Assembly (NCBI RefSeq): GCF_003814005.1
Contig: NZ_CP033898.1
Coordinates: forward strand, 2,281,053 to 2,345,052
DNA length: 64,000 nucleotides
Reading direction: 5' to 3'
Origin: Corynebacterium pseudopelargi
Lineage (GTDB): Bacteria; Actinomycetota; Actinomycetes; Mycobacteriales; Mycobacteriaceae
Shown: piece after piece, positions 24,195 through 33,376 of the stretch
How positions within the stretch are numbered: position 1 is the first letter of the stretch
How the letters are laid out: each line of letters opens with the position of its first letter
Position numbers and translations under genes: made by a program
Notes under the pieces: generated by a model
What the model saw: the letters and a program-made list of their open reading frames with translations, nothing else
What the model was told of the DNA's origin: nothing
The model's database searches: none

Positions 24195-25247
24195 GTGAGT
24201 GACTTTCTTCAGCGCATCGCAGTAAATGAATTCATTGATCCTTTCGAGGTGCGTTTAAAGCGCACACCGCAAGGCCTCCAATTAGACCTTAGTGCTTTGC
24301 CCGCGATCGAGCCCATGCTCATTGGGCGTCCGGTACAGGAGGTGCCGGACCTGGTAAAGCACCTCTGCGGCATCTGTCCGGTTCCGCACCATCTGGCTGG
24401 TGTGAAAGCATTGGAGCAGGTCATGGGCATTGATCATGTTCCAGAGGCAGCGCAGATGACTCGCCTGGTGTTGCTTCTGGGCAGCAACCTTGAGCAGCTC
24501 GGCATCATGCGCAAGCTGCCCGCTTTTATCGCTTTGGGCAAGGCGATTAAGGCCACTGCCGGTTGCAGTACCCATTTCCCAGATGTCGCGGTGCCGGGAG
24601 GGGTGCGCAAGGAGGTGGATTGGTCTGCATTGCGCGCAATCAATCTTCCTTCAAAGCCACCAGAATCAACCGCGCCACCTGCATTCGATGGCGCGAGCGT
24701 CTCTTTAGCCCCGCACCCACTTGGGCAACAGGTGTGCGTCGAAAAGCTGGGGTTTTCGCAGTTACTCAGCCCCGCAGCTTTTATGCAAGCCAGCGCCGTT
24801 CCAATGCTCAATATTGGCGGTGAGCAGGTAATATACCGAGTGCTTGGGGCAAATATCGCTCAAACGCTGCATACTTTAGAGCGCGTGATCAGCGGCAATA
24901 TCGAATTCACGCAGGCCGAGCCATTGCAATCAAATCATGGCATCGGGCTTGTCGACGGCCCACGCGGACTCCTTGCCCACGAGTATTTTGCCGATGCGCA
25001 AGGCGCGCTGGTTTCGGCACGAATCCTCACGCCTACCGTGCAAAATGAGGCGTGGCTAACACAGTTGCTCAACAAGGTTGATGCGGCAGAGGACACGGAG
25101 GACAATGGAAGGGGCTTCGAGCAGGCGATTCGCATAGTCAATCCGTGTTTGCCCATTGTGCAAGCTCCGGAGGGTGCCATGCGGATCCGTATCGATGGAG
25201 GTGAAGAGGATGTGCCTGGGTGTGCCGGCGAAGATTCAGCGCATTGA
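24195..25247 (+). CDS. HupK/HoxV-like degenerate hydrogenase large-subunit homologue
   Basis: A 350-residue protein related to the hydrogenase large subunit. The L1 region is kept (LVKHLCGICPVPHHLAG), but the L2 region has only one of two cysteines (VNPCLPIV) and no cleavable tail, so it cannot bind a normal NiFe centre. Proteins of this type (HupK, HoxV) act as scaffolds in cofactor assembly. GTG at 24195 is chosen because AGGAG lies 9 nt upstream; earlier in-frame codons run into the divergent hypA promoter area. Its 3' end overlaps hypC copy 1 by 38 bp. Confidence 0.78.
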   Translation: MSDFLQRIAVNEFIDPFEVRLKRTPQGLQLDLSALPAIEPMLIGRPVQEVPDLVKHLCGICPVPHHLAGVKALEQVMGIDHVPEAAQMTRLVLLLGSNLEQLGIMRKLPAFIALGKAIKATAGCSTHFPDVAVPGGVRKEVDWSALRAINLPSKPPESTAPPAFDGASVSLAPHPLGQQVCVEKLGFSQLLSPAAFMQASAVPMLNIGGEQVIYRVLGANIAQTLHTLERVISGNIEFTQAEPLQSNHGIGLVDGPRGLLAHEYFADAQGALVSARILTPTVQNEAWLTQLLNKVDAAEDTEDNGRGFEQAIRIVNPCLPIVQAPEGAMRIRIDGGEEDVPGCAGEDSAH

Positions 25248-25455
25248 ACCTGGGCTCATGCCCATGGCCACGGTGACGATGGCGGGGCAGGAGCGGCGGA
25301 TTTGTCTCGCCTATACCCCTGAGGTTGCGGTGGGTGATTTTGTGTTGGTGCAAAATGGTTTTTCTCATAGCACACTCAGCCCCGAAGAAGCCGCACAAGC
25401 ATTGCACACAATGCAATCTCATGGCTTGATTGAAAAGGATGAATCATGTGCCTAG
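25210..25455 (+). CDS. hypC: HypC/HupF-family chaperone (copy 1)
   Basis: An 81-residue hydrogenase chaperone starting MCLGVPAKI; Cys2 is the residue that holds the Fe(CN)2CO unit and contacts the large subunit. The start is fixed by that motif. It is more divergent than copy 2: the usual HVGFA stretch reads QNGFSHS. AAGAGG lies immediately upstream. It overlaps HupK-like (upstream) and hypC copy 2 (downstream, 10 bp). Confidence 0.9.
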   Translation: MCLGVPAKIQRIEPGLMPMATVTMAGQERRICLAYTPEVAVGDFVLVQNGFSHSTLSPEEAAQALHTMQSHGLIEKDESCA

Positions 25456-25709
25456 GTATCCCAGCCAAGATCGTCTCAATCGAAGGTGAGGATCGCGCAA
25501 AAGTTTCCATCTCTGGGGTGCTCAGGAACGTCAGCACCGACCTCATCACAGAGCCAATAGCGCCAGGAGATTGGTTATTGATCCACGTGGGTTTTGCGCT
25601 GAGCAAGATCGATGAGGAAGAAGCGGCCACCACCTTGCAGCAAATCCAACAACTCGGTGCAAACACGTTTGAAGACGAACTCGATTCTTTTAAAACCTCG
25701 GATATTTAG
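25446..25709 (+). CDS. hypC: HypC-family chaperone (copy 2)
   Basis: An 87-residue HypC starting MCLGIPAKIVSIEGE, with the canonical GDWLLIHVGFALSKIDEEEA. It is the closer match to the general HypC that works with HypD in building the Fe(CN)2CO group, and hypD follows 10 bp later. Tandem hypC genes are seen where one copy is dedicated to handing the cofactor to the large subunit or scaffold; which copy does what is inference. Confidence 0.92.
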   Translation: MCLGIPAKIVSIEGEDRAKVSISGVLRNVSTDLITEPIAPGDWLLIHVGFALSKIDEEEAATTLQQIQQLGANTFEDELDSFKTSDI

Positions 25710-25719
25710 GGCTCAAACC

Positions 25720-26880
25720 ATGCAATTTGTAGATGAATTCCGCGATCCCACCGCTGCCCGTGCCCTAATCCAGCGCATCCAACACGACGCCGAAATACTT
25801 GCCACCAAGCGCGATGAACCCCTACGCCTGATGGAGGTGTGCGGAGGACATACCCACACCATTTACCGCTATGGGCTGGAAAATCTTCTGCCCGAATCTA
25901 TCGACCTCATCCACGGGCCGGGTTGCCCGGTATGCGTGATCCCCATGGGGCGTGTCGATGATGCCATTTGGATGGCCAAGCAACCCAACGTGCTGCTGAC
26001 CACCTTCGGAGACATGATGCGCGTGCCGGGCTCAAAGGATTCGCTCATGCACGCCCGCGCCGAGGGCTGCGATATCCAATTCGTGTACTCCCCGCTGGAC
26101 GCCCTCAAACTTGCCCAAGAACACCCAGAGAAGGAAGTTGTCTTTTTCGCCGTTGGTTTTGAAACCACGGCTCCTTCTACCGCCGTCACCCTGGAGGCTG
26201 CGAAGAAACATGGCGTGCGCAATTTTTCCGTCTTTTCCAATCACGTCACCATCGAGCCACCCATGCGTGCCATCATCAACGGCGGCAAAACGGCCGTAGA
26301 CGGCTTTATTGGCCCAGGGCACGTGAGCACGATCGTTGGCACCAAGGCCTTTGACTTCCTGGCCCAAGAATTTAATAAACCCGTGGCCGTGGCCGGCTTC
26401 GAGCCGCTGGATATTTTGCAAGCAGTGTCGATGTTGCTCACGCAATTCGTCTCCGGCCAAGTTGCCAAAGGCCATGCGGAAGTGCAAAACCAATACGCCA
26501 GGGTAGTGCGCCCCACGGGCAACCCGGCAGCCCTTGCCCTGATGGATAAGGTCTTCAGCCTGCGCGACACCTTCGAGTGGCGCGGCCTTGGGTGGCTTGA
26601 ACACTCAGGGCTTGGCATTGCCGATGCTTATGCGGATTGGGATGCAGAGCGGCGTTTTAAGGTACCGGGAAACAGAATCGCAGACCCCAAGGCCTGCGAA
26701 TGCGGCTCGGTGCTCACCGGCAGGATCAAGCCTTGGCAGTGCAAGGTCTTCGGCACGGCGTGCACGCCTGACACGCCCATTGGTACGTGCATGGTGTCCC
26801 CAGAAGGTGCGTGTGCGGCCTTTTATAACTTCGGGCGTATCGACAGAGCCACTACCGAAGAACTCGCAGCTCAGAGGTGA
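25720..26880 (+). CDS. hypD: Hydrogenase maturation protein HypD
   Basis: A 386-residue iron-sulfur protein that with HypC assembles the Fe(CN)2CO moiety. Motifs: MEVCGGHTHTIYRYG, IHGPGCPVCVIP, FGDMMRVPGS, FAVGFETTAPST, GFIGPGHVS, and the C-terminal 4Fe-4S ligands around CECG, QCKVFGTACTPDTPIGTC and EGACAAFYNF. The ATG at 25720 starts 10 bp after hypC copy 2. It is the last gene of the hydrogenase cluster. Confidence 0.95.
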   Translation: MQFVDEFRDPTAARALIQRIQHDAEILATKRDEPLRLMEVCGGHTHTIYRYGLENLLPESIDLIHGPGCPVCVIPMGRVDDAIWMAKQPNVLLTTFGDMMRVPGSKDSLMHARAEGCDIQFVYSPLDALKLAQEHPEKEVVFFAVGFETTAPSTAVTLEAAKKHGVRNFSVFSNHVTIEPPMRAIINGGKTAVDGFIGPGHVSTIVGTKAFDFLAQEFNKPVAVAGFEPLDILQAVSMLLTQFVSGQVAKGHAEVQNQYARVVRPTGNPAALALMDKVFSLRDTFEWRGLGWLEHSGLGIADAYADWDAERRFKVPGNRIADPKACECGSVLTGRIKPWQCKVFGTACTPDTPIGTCMVSPEGACAAFYNFGRIDRATTEELAAQR

Positions 26881-26923
26881 TAGAGAAGAAATTTTTGCGG
26901 AGCCCTTGCCAGCTTCGCTCATG

Positions 26924-26946
26924 TGTTCTATTATGGTTTTAGAACA
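26924..26946. promoter_or_regulatory. Inverted repeat upstream of the HNH/DUF222 gene
   Basis: TGTTCTA and TAGAACA form a 7-bp dyad with a 9-bp spacer that contains an A/T-rich -10-like stretch (TATTAT). It sits 25 bp upstream of the gene start and is a plausible operator. Confidence 0.4.
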
Positions 26947-26970
26947 GGTGATCTACTCGGGGGAGGGGAA

Positions 26971-28029
26971 ATGCTCGCTTACTATCGCCGCTGCGATATG
27001 CGAGATGCAGCATGCCGGCGCCAACGCCAATTGCTCAAACAAGAGTTCAACTTTTGGGCCGAATATGTGCCCCAAGAGCCCGGATACGCCTTTGAATCCG
27101 CAGCGCTCGATCTTGCGTTTAGCCTCCAGCACTCTAAAGATTATGTGCTTTCCAGGCTTTGGGCGATTTACACCTTGAGGCAATTACCCCTGCTCAGCGC
27201 GTTGCAGGATTCACTGTGGCACCTAGACTTTTCACGCCTCATGGCCATCGGGCATGCACTCTCTAGCCAACCCGAATCCGAGATGCCGCGGTTTGATTAT
27301 TTATTGGCCAACTACCTTCATCCAAGAAGAGCAGATGAAGCTGTGCCTTCGGCGCGCCAAATCCGGCGCTTTCTGCGCCAACAACTCGATCCGGAACCCA
27401 CACCCCCAGAACCACTGGAAACACTGTATAGCTACTCCGTTGCCCCTGGCTGGGCTTGCCTCGAACTTGTCAGTTCCGAAGGAGCCATAGAAACCATCCA
27501 GGAAGCGATCAATACCCTGGCTAAGCAGCAGCAATGCACCAAGGCTCAAGCCTTGCTCAGCATGGCGTTGGGGGAGGCGCCGAAGGTAGCCATCAACGTC
27601 TACCGCAAGCAGCACTGCGAGGAGATCACCACTGCCAGTGGGGAACGCTTCAATGCCGAAGATGCAAGCGTGCTTCTACGCTTTGCCCATGAGCGCTGCA
27701 TAGACACCAACGCGCAAGCGAAGGGCTATCGCTTCCCGCCATCCATGCGCGCGGCAATCATCGGAAGGGATGCGCACTGCCGTTTCCCCGACTGCGAGAT
27801 TGCAGCGCAATGGTGCGATATCGACCATGTCGTTCCATATTCCCAAGGCGGGCCTACGAGCATGAGCAACGCCCAACTGCTGTGTAGGCACCACCACAAC
27901 CTAAAAACGGAGCGCAAAGTCTTCTGCGAAACACCTGGAGATGGCTCCATCACCTGGTTTACGGCTAGTGGGGTAAAAATCACCACTTCACCAAAGGGCG
28001 TATGTGCAAAATCCGAGGAACCTCCCTAA
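26971..28029 (+). CDS. HNH endonuclease-signature protein (DUF222 / 13E12 type)
   Basis: A 352-residue protein of the actinobacterial 13E12-repeat family. The C-terminal HNH domain is clear: GRDAHCRFPDCEIAAQWCDI, DHVVPYSQGG, then N...LLCRHHHNLK, giving the metal-binding Cys pairs and His catalytic residues. The N-terminal part is helical and without a recognised motif. The ATG at 26971 has a strong GGGGGAGGGG ribosome site. These genes are often multi-copy and variable; the function is unproven. It separates the hydrogenase cluster from dhaKLM. Confidence 0.8.
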   Translation: MLAYYRRCDMRDAACRRQRQLLKQEFNFWAEYVPQEPGYAFESAALDLAFSLQHSKDYVLSRLWAIYTLRQLPLLSALQDSLWHLDFSRLMAIGHALSSQPESEMPRFDYLLANYLHPRRADEAVPSARQIRRFLRQQLDPEPTPPEPLETLYSYSVAPGWACLELVSSEGAIETIQEAINTLAKQQQCTKAQALLSMALGEAPKVAINVYRKQHCEEITTASGERFNAEDASVLLRFAHERCIDTNAQAKGYRFPPSMRAAIIGRDAHCRFPDCEIAAQWCDIDHVVPYSQGGPTSMSNAQLLCRHHHNLKTERKVFCETPGDGSITWFTASGVKITTSPKGVCAKSEEPP

Positions 28030-28075
28030 TTAAAGGCGCGTATTCTCGGGCGTAGTCGAGCCGAAAGGTGTGATT

Positions 28076-29068
28076 ATGAAAAAGCTCATCAACAGCCCGC
28101 AGGATGTGGTGCGCGAAACGGTGGAGGGATTCGTCGCAGCGCATACCCAAGTGCAAGCGCAATACGATCCCATCGTGGTGCACCGCACGAAGCCAAAAGC
28201 CCAGGGCAAGGTTGGTCTTGTCTCCGGTGGCGGCTCCGGCCATGAGCCCTTGCATGCCGGGTACGTGGGCTCAGGCATGCTCGATGCCGCAGTGCCTGGA
28301 CCTGTGTTTACTTCCCCAACCCCAGATCCGATCCTCGAGGCGGCAAAGATCGCGAATCACGGCGCTGGCGTGGTGTTCATAGTGAAGAACTACACCGGCG
28401 ACGTGCTCAATTTCGATACCGCAGCAGAACTCGCCGAATTCGAAGACATCGACGTGCGCCAAGTCATTGTCAACGACGATGTTGCCGTTGAAGATTCCCT
28501 CTATACCGCTGGCCGGCGCGGTGTGGCGGGCACTGTGCTGGTGGAAAAGCTCGCCGGGGCAGCAGCAGAACGCGGCGATTCACTGGATCAGGTGGTGGAG
28601 GTGGCTGAAAAGGCCGTCGCCAATGTGCGTTCCATGGGCGTTGCTTTAAGCGCCTGCACAGTGCCGCATGTGGGCAAGCCCTCCTTTGATTTGGGTGAAG
28701 ATGAAGTGGAGATCGGCATCGGCATCCATGGAGAACCCGGCCGCAAGCGCATCCCCATGAGCAACGCCGATTCCATCACCGACCAACTCCTCGATCCGAT
28801 CCTGGCCGATATGAATTTGCAGCCAGAAGACCGCGTGATCGCCCTGGTCAACGGCATGGGCGGCACCCCATCCAGCGAGCTGTACATCCTGTATCGCCGC
28901 CTCGCGCAGCGCCTCGAAGCCCTCGACATCCGCATCGAACGCGGGCTTGTTGGCAACTTCGTCACCAGCCTCGAAATGCAAGGCGCCTCCCTGACCCTGA
29001 TGAAGGTTGATAGCTCCATGCTTGAGCTTTTCGACGCCCCCTACGACACCCCTATGAAAGGACTCTAA
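28076..29068 (+). CDS. dhaK: Dihydroxyacetone kinase subunit DhaK
   Basis: The substrate-binding subunit, 330 residues. The N-terminal segment SGGGSGHEPLHAGYVG binds dihydroxyacetone, and His218 (GIHGEPG) forms the covalent hemiaminal link, at the same number as in the E. coli enzyme. AAAGG lies 7 nt before the ATG at 28076; a GTG two codons earlier is possible. First gene of a dhaKLM operon. Confidence 0.95.
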   Translation: MKKLINSPQDVVRETVEGFVAAHTQVQAQYDPIVVHRTKPKAQGKVGLVSGGGSGHEPLHAGYVGSGMLDAAVPGPVFTSPTPDPILEAAKIANHGAGVVFIVKNYTGDVLNFDTAAELAEFEDIDVRQVIVNDDVAVEDSLYTAGRRGVAGTVLVEKLAGAAAERGDSLDQVVEVAEKAVANVRSMGVALSACTVPHVGKPSFDLGEDEVEIGIGIHGEPGRKRIPMSNADSITDQLLDPILADMNLQPEDRVIALVNGMGGTPSSELYILYRRLAQRLEALDIRIERGLVGNFVTSLEMQGASLTLMKVDSSMLELFDAPYDTPMKGL

Positions 29069-29695
29069 ATGACCTTAGGTACTCAGTGGGCTCTGGACTG
29101 GATTCACGCCTGCGCGGACGCTGCGGCTGAAAATCGTGAGTTGCTGATTGACCTCGACCGCGCCATCGGCGATGCCGATCACGGCGAGAATGTGGATCGC
29201 GGATTTCAAGCCGTGGTGGCAAAACTCGATGCGCAATCACCCCAAACCCCCAGCGATGTGCTCAAAACCACTGCTCAGACACTGATTTCTACCGTCGGTG
29301 GAGCATCGGGGCCGCTTTTGGGCACCGCCTTTCTTCGTGCAGCCAAAGCCGCCGGCGATGGGGAGATCGACAGTGAAGGTGTGGTTGCCCTGCTGCAGGC
29401 TGCATTAGAAGGCATTCAACAGCGCGGCAAAGCCAAGGAGGGCGAAAAGACCATGGTGGATGCCTGGGCTCCGGCTGCCCACGCCGCAGCATTGGCCTCT
29501 GGTTCTCCTGCCGAAGTCCTCGCGATTGCGGCAGGCGCTGCCCAAGCGGGCGCGGATGCAACAACGCAGATGATTGCCACCAAGGGCCGCGCCTCGTATT
29601 TGGGTGAACGTTCTTTAGGGCATAAAGATCCAGGCGCTACCTCGTCTGCACTATTTATCGAGGCGGCTGCGCGCACGGCTCAGGAGGCGCAATGA
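29069..29695 (+). CDS. dhaL: Dihydroxyacetone kinase subunit DhaL (ADP-binding)
   Basis: A 208-residue subunit that keeps ADP bound as a cofactor and is rephosphorylated by DhaM. The Mg-ADP site is DLDRAIGDADHGENVDRG; the nucleotide loop continues with VGGASGPLLGTAF, and the C-terminal RASYLGERSLGHKDPGATSS is characteristic. The ATG follows the dhaK stop directly, and the end overlaps dhaM by 4 nt. Confidence 0.95.
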   Translation: MTLGTQWALDWIHACADAAAENRELLIDLDRAIGDADHGENVDRGFQAVVAKLDAQSPQTPSDVLKTTAQTLISTVGGASGPLLGTAFLRAAKAAGDGEIDSEGVVALLQAALEGIQQRGKAKEGEKTMVDAWAPAAHAAALASGSPAEVLAIAAGAAQAGADATTQMIATKGRASYLGERSLGHKDPGATSSALFIEAAARTAQEAQ

Positions 29696-30330
29696 GCGTA
29701 GGCATTGTGCTTGTCTCTCACTCGCAGCGCTTGGCCGAAGGGCTGCGTGAACTGGCCCAACAGATGGCAAGCGAGGTCACGATTATCGCCGCCGGCGGGC
29801 TTGAAGATGGCTCAATTGGCACCTCCTATGACCGCGTTGAGCAGGCCGCGGAGTCTCTGCTGGCCCAAGGCTTAGAAGTGCTCTTACTCAGCGACCTAGG
29901 ATCAGCCACCATGACAGTGGAAATGGTGGTGGATTTCCATGAAGGCGAGGCACTTCGCTTTGTGGATGCGCCCTTCGTAGAAGGAGCAATCGCCGCCGCT
30001 GTGGCAGCACAGCAAGGTGATGATCTTGATCAGGTGGCCAAGGCGGCCTTGGATGCGCTGAAAAGCTTCGATGTGCAAGAAGCCGCAGAACCTAATGCTG
30101 GCTACACCAAAAAGGCTGTGGTGAAGGATGCAGCGGGCTTGCATGCCCGGCCTGCGGCGCAGATTGCAGAATTGGCAGGCGAGGCCGAGGTGTTTATCAA
30201 CGGCGTCGAGGCTTCCAGTGCGCTCATGGTGATGAGTTTGGGCATCACTGCTGGCCAGGAGGTAGAAGTCAGTGGGGATCAGGCGGTGGTGGATCGTATT
30301 GTGCAGGCCATTGAGCAAGGCCTAGATTAG
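29692..30330 (+). CDS. dhaM: PTS phosphoryl donor DhaM (EIIA-Man plus HPr)
   Basis: A 212-residue two-domain phosphotransfer protein that passes phosphate from the PTS to DhaL-ADP. Residues 1-125 are an EIIA of the mannose type with active His10 (IVLVSHSQRLAEG) and the LLSDLGSATMT motif. Residues from about 143 are an HPr-like domain with DAAGLHARPAA carrying the phospho-His. There is no third, EI-like domain as in the E. coli protein. The operon therefore links dihydroxyacetone use to phosphoenolpyruvate. Confidence 0.93.
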   Translation: MSVGIVLVSHSQRLAEGLRELAQQMASEVTIIAAGGLEDGSIGTSYDRVEQAAESLLAQGLEVLLLSDLGSATMTVEMVVDFHEGEALRFVDAPFVEGAIAAAVAAQQGDDLDQVAKAALDALKSFDVQEAAEPNAGYTKKAVVKDAAGLHARPAAQIAELAGEAEVFINGVEASSALMVMSLGITAGQEVEVSGDQAVVDRIVQAIEQGLD

Positions 30331-30402
30331 GGCGTGTATTGCATAGTTTCTCCACCCAAGCAGTTATGCTAATAAAACATTCATCAAGGGCTGGAGATTC
30401 TC

Positions 30403-31845
30403 ATGCAATGTCGTACCTTCGCAATTGGCTTGGGCCTGGTTACCGCCTTGGCAATGCTGCCCACCGCCTATGCACAACCTGCAGATTCCATCAGTGAGCA
30501 CCAGATCCCCTTAGGCCAAGGGGCTCTCATGGGCTCGGTGCCTGGTTCACCTTTGGGTGGATCTTCTATCGAGCGTGATGCTCATGTTGGCGAGCGTTTC
30601 TACGACTTCAACGGTGATCTCAGCGCCTTTGAGCCAGGTGATGTCATCCGTTCGCGCACGCTGCCTTACCACGTGCTGGGAGTTCCAACGCCTTTGCGCG
30701 TGGTGCAGTTGTTGTACAAGACTTCCGATGCCTTTGGCGCACCCCAGGCCAACGTGACCTCCATTGCGATTCCGAATAATTTCAATGGCAGTATGGTCAG
30801 TTATCACTCGGTGTATGACTCGCTCAACCCCGAGCATTCCCCCTCGCGTGCAATTGCGGGCAATGTTTCTTTGGGTACTGCACCCGTGTGGGCCGAAACC
30901 GCCTTCTTTGCCAACCTGCTCACTCAGGGCTACGCCGTGGCACTGCCCGATATTGAAGGCCCAGAAGCACGCTTTGCCGTAGGGCCTGAGTATGGGCGCG
31001 TTACCCTTGATTCGCTTCGCGCCGCCATGCGTTCCGGTGAGCTTGCGCCAGACGTGCAGATCGCGATGATGGGCTATTCAGGCGGCAGCATTGCTACGAG
31101 CTGGGCTGCTGCAATGGCGCCCGAATTTGCACCGGATGTCAATGAGCACCTCATCGGCGCCGCCATGGGTGGTGTGCTCGTAGCACCTGCAAATAACATC
31201 AAATACATCGATGGTTCGCCCGTCTGGGCTGGCATTTCGGCCATGACCATCGTGGGTGTTTCTCGTTCCATTCCCGGCTTCGATCTCACCCCCTACCTCA
31301 ACGATTACGGCATCCGGATCCTCGAAAGCGTCAATCGCGCCTCGATCGCAGAAGTTGAGGGCCAATATGGTGGCCTGCGCTGGGTGGATATGGCCAAGCC
31401 CGAATACCAAAACCCATTTTCTATCCCCGAATTTGTCGGTGCCGTCAATAGCCTCAATATTGGTCTGCAGCCCAATCCGAGTATTCCGCTGCAGATCTGG
31501 CAATCCAACGGAGGGATTGTCGAGGGCACCATTCCCGGCGAGCAGGGGCTTGGCGACGGCGTCATGTTAGAAAATGATGTGCGTGGTCTTGCCACCAAAT
31601 ACTGCCAAGCAGGAGTGACGGTGGAATATATCACCGACCCAAGCATCTCTCACACGCCCGGCATTGCTAAATGGGCCTTGGTGGCAAATCAGTGGATTCA
31701 ACCACGCTTGGAGGGCAAAGCTGCGCCGAATAATTGCGGCACATACCCCGCCGGCACCGTGTTTGCACCGGTGGAGGTAGAGCCTCAGGCACAGCCCGTG
31801 GATCCAGGCCCAGCCCAAGGATCCGCGGCGCTGCGCTTTGCTTAG
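30403..31845 (+). CDS. Secreted lipase (LIP family)
   Basis: A 480-residue exported alpha/beta hydrolase. A Sec signal peptide ends near residue 24 ([10 protein letters not shown]). The nucleophile elbow is GYSGGS, preceded by [20 protein letters not shown]; the later SISHTPG region probably holds the catalytic His. The pattern is that of the secretory triacylglycerol lipases of corynebacteria and mycobacteria. A GGAG ribosome site lies 7-8 nt before the ATG. It converges with the DUF1846 gene, the stops overlapping by 4 bp. Confidence 0.87.
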   Translation: MQCRTFAIGLGLVTALAMLPTAYAQPADSISEHQIPLGQGALMGSVPGSPLGGSSIERDAHVGERFYDFNGDLSAFEPGDVIRSRTLPYHVLGVPTPLRVVQLLYKTSDAFGAPQANVTSIAIPNNFNGSMVSYHSVYDSLNPEHSPSRAIAGNVSLGTAPVWAETAFFANLLTQGYAVALPDIEGPEARFAVGPEYGRVTLDSLRAAMRSGELAPDVQIAMMGYSGGSIATSWAAAMAPEFAPDVNEHLIGAAMGGVLVAPANNIKYIDGSPVWAGISAMTIVGVSRSIPGFDLTPYLNDYGIRILESVNRASIAEVEGQYGGLRWVDMAKPEYQNPFSIPEFVGAVNSLNIGLQPNPSIPLQIWQSNGGIVEGTIPGEQGLGDGVMLENDVRGLATKYCQAGVTVEYITDPSISHTPGIAKWALVANQWIQPRLEGKAAPNNCGTYPAGTVFAPVEVEPQAQPVDPGPAQGSAALRFA

Positions 31846-33332
31846 CGCTTCTGGTACAGCTTCTTTTGCTGGAACTTCGGATCGGAAGTAACCAGCACGC
31901 CCAGGTTGCGGAAGATGCCCTCATCCACGGAACCGAGGATGGTGGTGGTGTGCACATCGCAACCGTGGAGGTTCTTGAGCTGCTCCAGGGCCTTCGCCGC
32001 ATCCTCATTGGTTTCGGCGGAGGTTGAAAGCGCAATGAGCACCTCGTCGGTGTGCAGGCGAGGGTTCTGGCTGCCCAGGTGCATCGTCTTTAGGCGCTGG
32101 ATCGGCTCGATGGAACCGGGGGAGAGCAGGTGGACATCTTCAAGGCCTGCGAGGTGCTTCAAGGCATTGAGCAGCATCGCTGCCGAACACCCAAGCAGTT
32201 CGCTGGTGCGGCCGGTGATGATTGTGCCATCGGGAAGTTCAATGGCGCTGCCTGGTTCCCCGGTGCGCTCTGCAACTTCGCGCGCAGGGGCGACGACTTT
32301 GCGTTGGGAGGGCTTAATGCCAGCCTTTGCCATCACCACAGCGGCACGCTCGGATTGGGTCGAGTCGATGCCCTGCTTTGCTTCGTCGACAAGCGCCTTG
32401 AAATAGCGGCGGATGATTTCCTGCTCGGCGGCCTCGCGGCACGCGGCATCATCGGAGATGCAATAGCCGGCCATATTCACGCCCATATCGGTAGGCGACT
32501 GGTAGGGCGAAGAGCCGGTCAGGCGCTCAAGTAGGGTCTTGAGCAGCGGGAATGCTTCAACATCGCGGTTATAATTCACCGTCTGCTCGCCATAGGCGGC
32601 CAGGTGGAAGGAGTCGATGATGTTCGCGTCGTTGAGGTCCACGGTGGCTGCCTCATAGGCCAGGTTCACCGGGTGCTCAAGCGGCAGATTCCAAATGGGG
32701 AAGGTCTCGAACTTTGCGTAGCCTGCAGCGGTGCCGCGCTGGTGCTCGTGGTAGATCTGCGAAAGGCAGGTGGCCAGCTTGCCTGAGCCCGGCCCTGGTG
32801 CCGTCACAACCACCAAATCGCGGGTGGTGGCGGCGTATTCATTGCGGCCGAAACCATCCTCGCTCACCACGAAGTCTTGGTCGGTGGGGTAGCCGGGGAT
32901 CACGCGGTGGCGAGCCACTTTCACGCCGAGGCGCTCCAGGCGTTCGATGAAGGCCATGGCCAAGCGGTTGTCGTCGTCGAGTTGGGTGATCACCACGTGC
33001 TCTGCAAGAAAGCCGCGGTCACGGAAGACGTCGATGAGTCGGAGCACATCGTCCTCATAAGAAATGCCAAGGTCGGCGCGGATTTTGTGGCGCTCGAGGT
33101 CCTTGGCATTGATGCAAACGAGGATTTCCACTTCGTCGCGGATGCGATCCAACATTGCAATTTTGTTGTCTGGGGTGAATCCGGGGAGGACTCGGGAGGC
33201 GTGGAGATCGTCGAAAAGCTTGCCTCCCATTTCTAGATACAATTTGCCGCCAAGTTCTTCGCGGCGGGCCTTAATGTGCTGGGATTGCAGCTCGATGTAC
33301 TTATCGCGGTCGAAACCGATTCGGTATGTCAT
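31842..33332 (-). CDS. DUF1846 (UPF0371) family protein
   Basis: A 496-residue conserved cytoplasmic protein. It begins [20 protein letters not shown] and includes [20 protein letters not shown], a P-loop-like stretch, and later [16 protein letters not shown], all typical of the UPF0371 family. Structures exist for members, but to my knowledge the function is not settled. It is divergent from panB across 44 bp. Confidence 0.85.
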   Translation of the reverse strand: MTYRIGFDRDKYIELQSQHIKARREELGGKLYLEMGGKLFDDLHASRVLPGFTPDNKIAMLDRIRDEVEILVCINAKDLERHKIRADLGISYEDDVLRLIDVFRDRGFLAEHVVITQLDDDNRLAMAFIERLERLGVKVARHRVIPGYPTDQDFVVSEDGFGRNEYAATTRDLVVVTAPGPGSGKLATCLSQIYHEHQRGTAAGYAKFETFPIWNLPLEHPVNLAYEAATVDLNDANIIDSFHLAAYGEQTVNYNRDVEAFPLLKTLLERLTGSSPYQSPTDMGVNMAGYCISDDAACREAAEQEIIRRYFKALVDEAKQGIDSTQSERAAVVMAKAGIKPSQRKVVAPAREVAERTGEPGSAIELPDGTIITGRTSELLGCSAAMLLNALKHLAGLEDVHLLSPGSIEPIQRLKTMHLGSQNPRLHTDEVLIALSTSAETNEDAAKALEQLKNLHGCDVHTTTILGSVDEGIFRNLGVLVTSDPKFQQKKLYQKR

Positions 33333-33363
33333 GGACTTTAATCATAACAAGACGGGCGCAGAA

Positions 33364-33369
33364 TATACT
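33364..33369 (+). promoter_or_regulatory. -10 element of panBC
   Basis: TATACT, one base from the consensus TATAAT, ends 7 nt before the panB ATG at 33377, with no ribosome site between. A leaderless panBC transcript is the likely outcome. Confidence 0.65.
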
Positions 33370-33376
33370 CCTTGGC

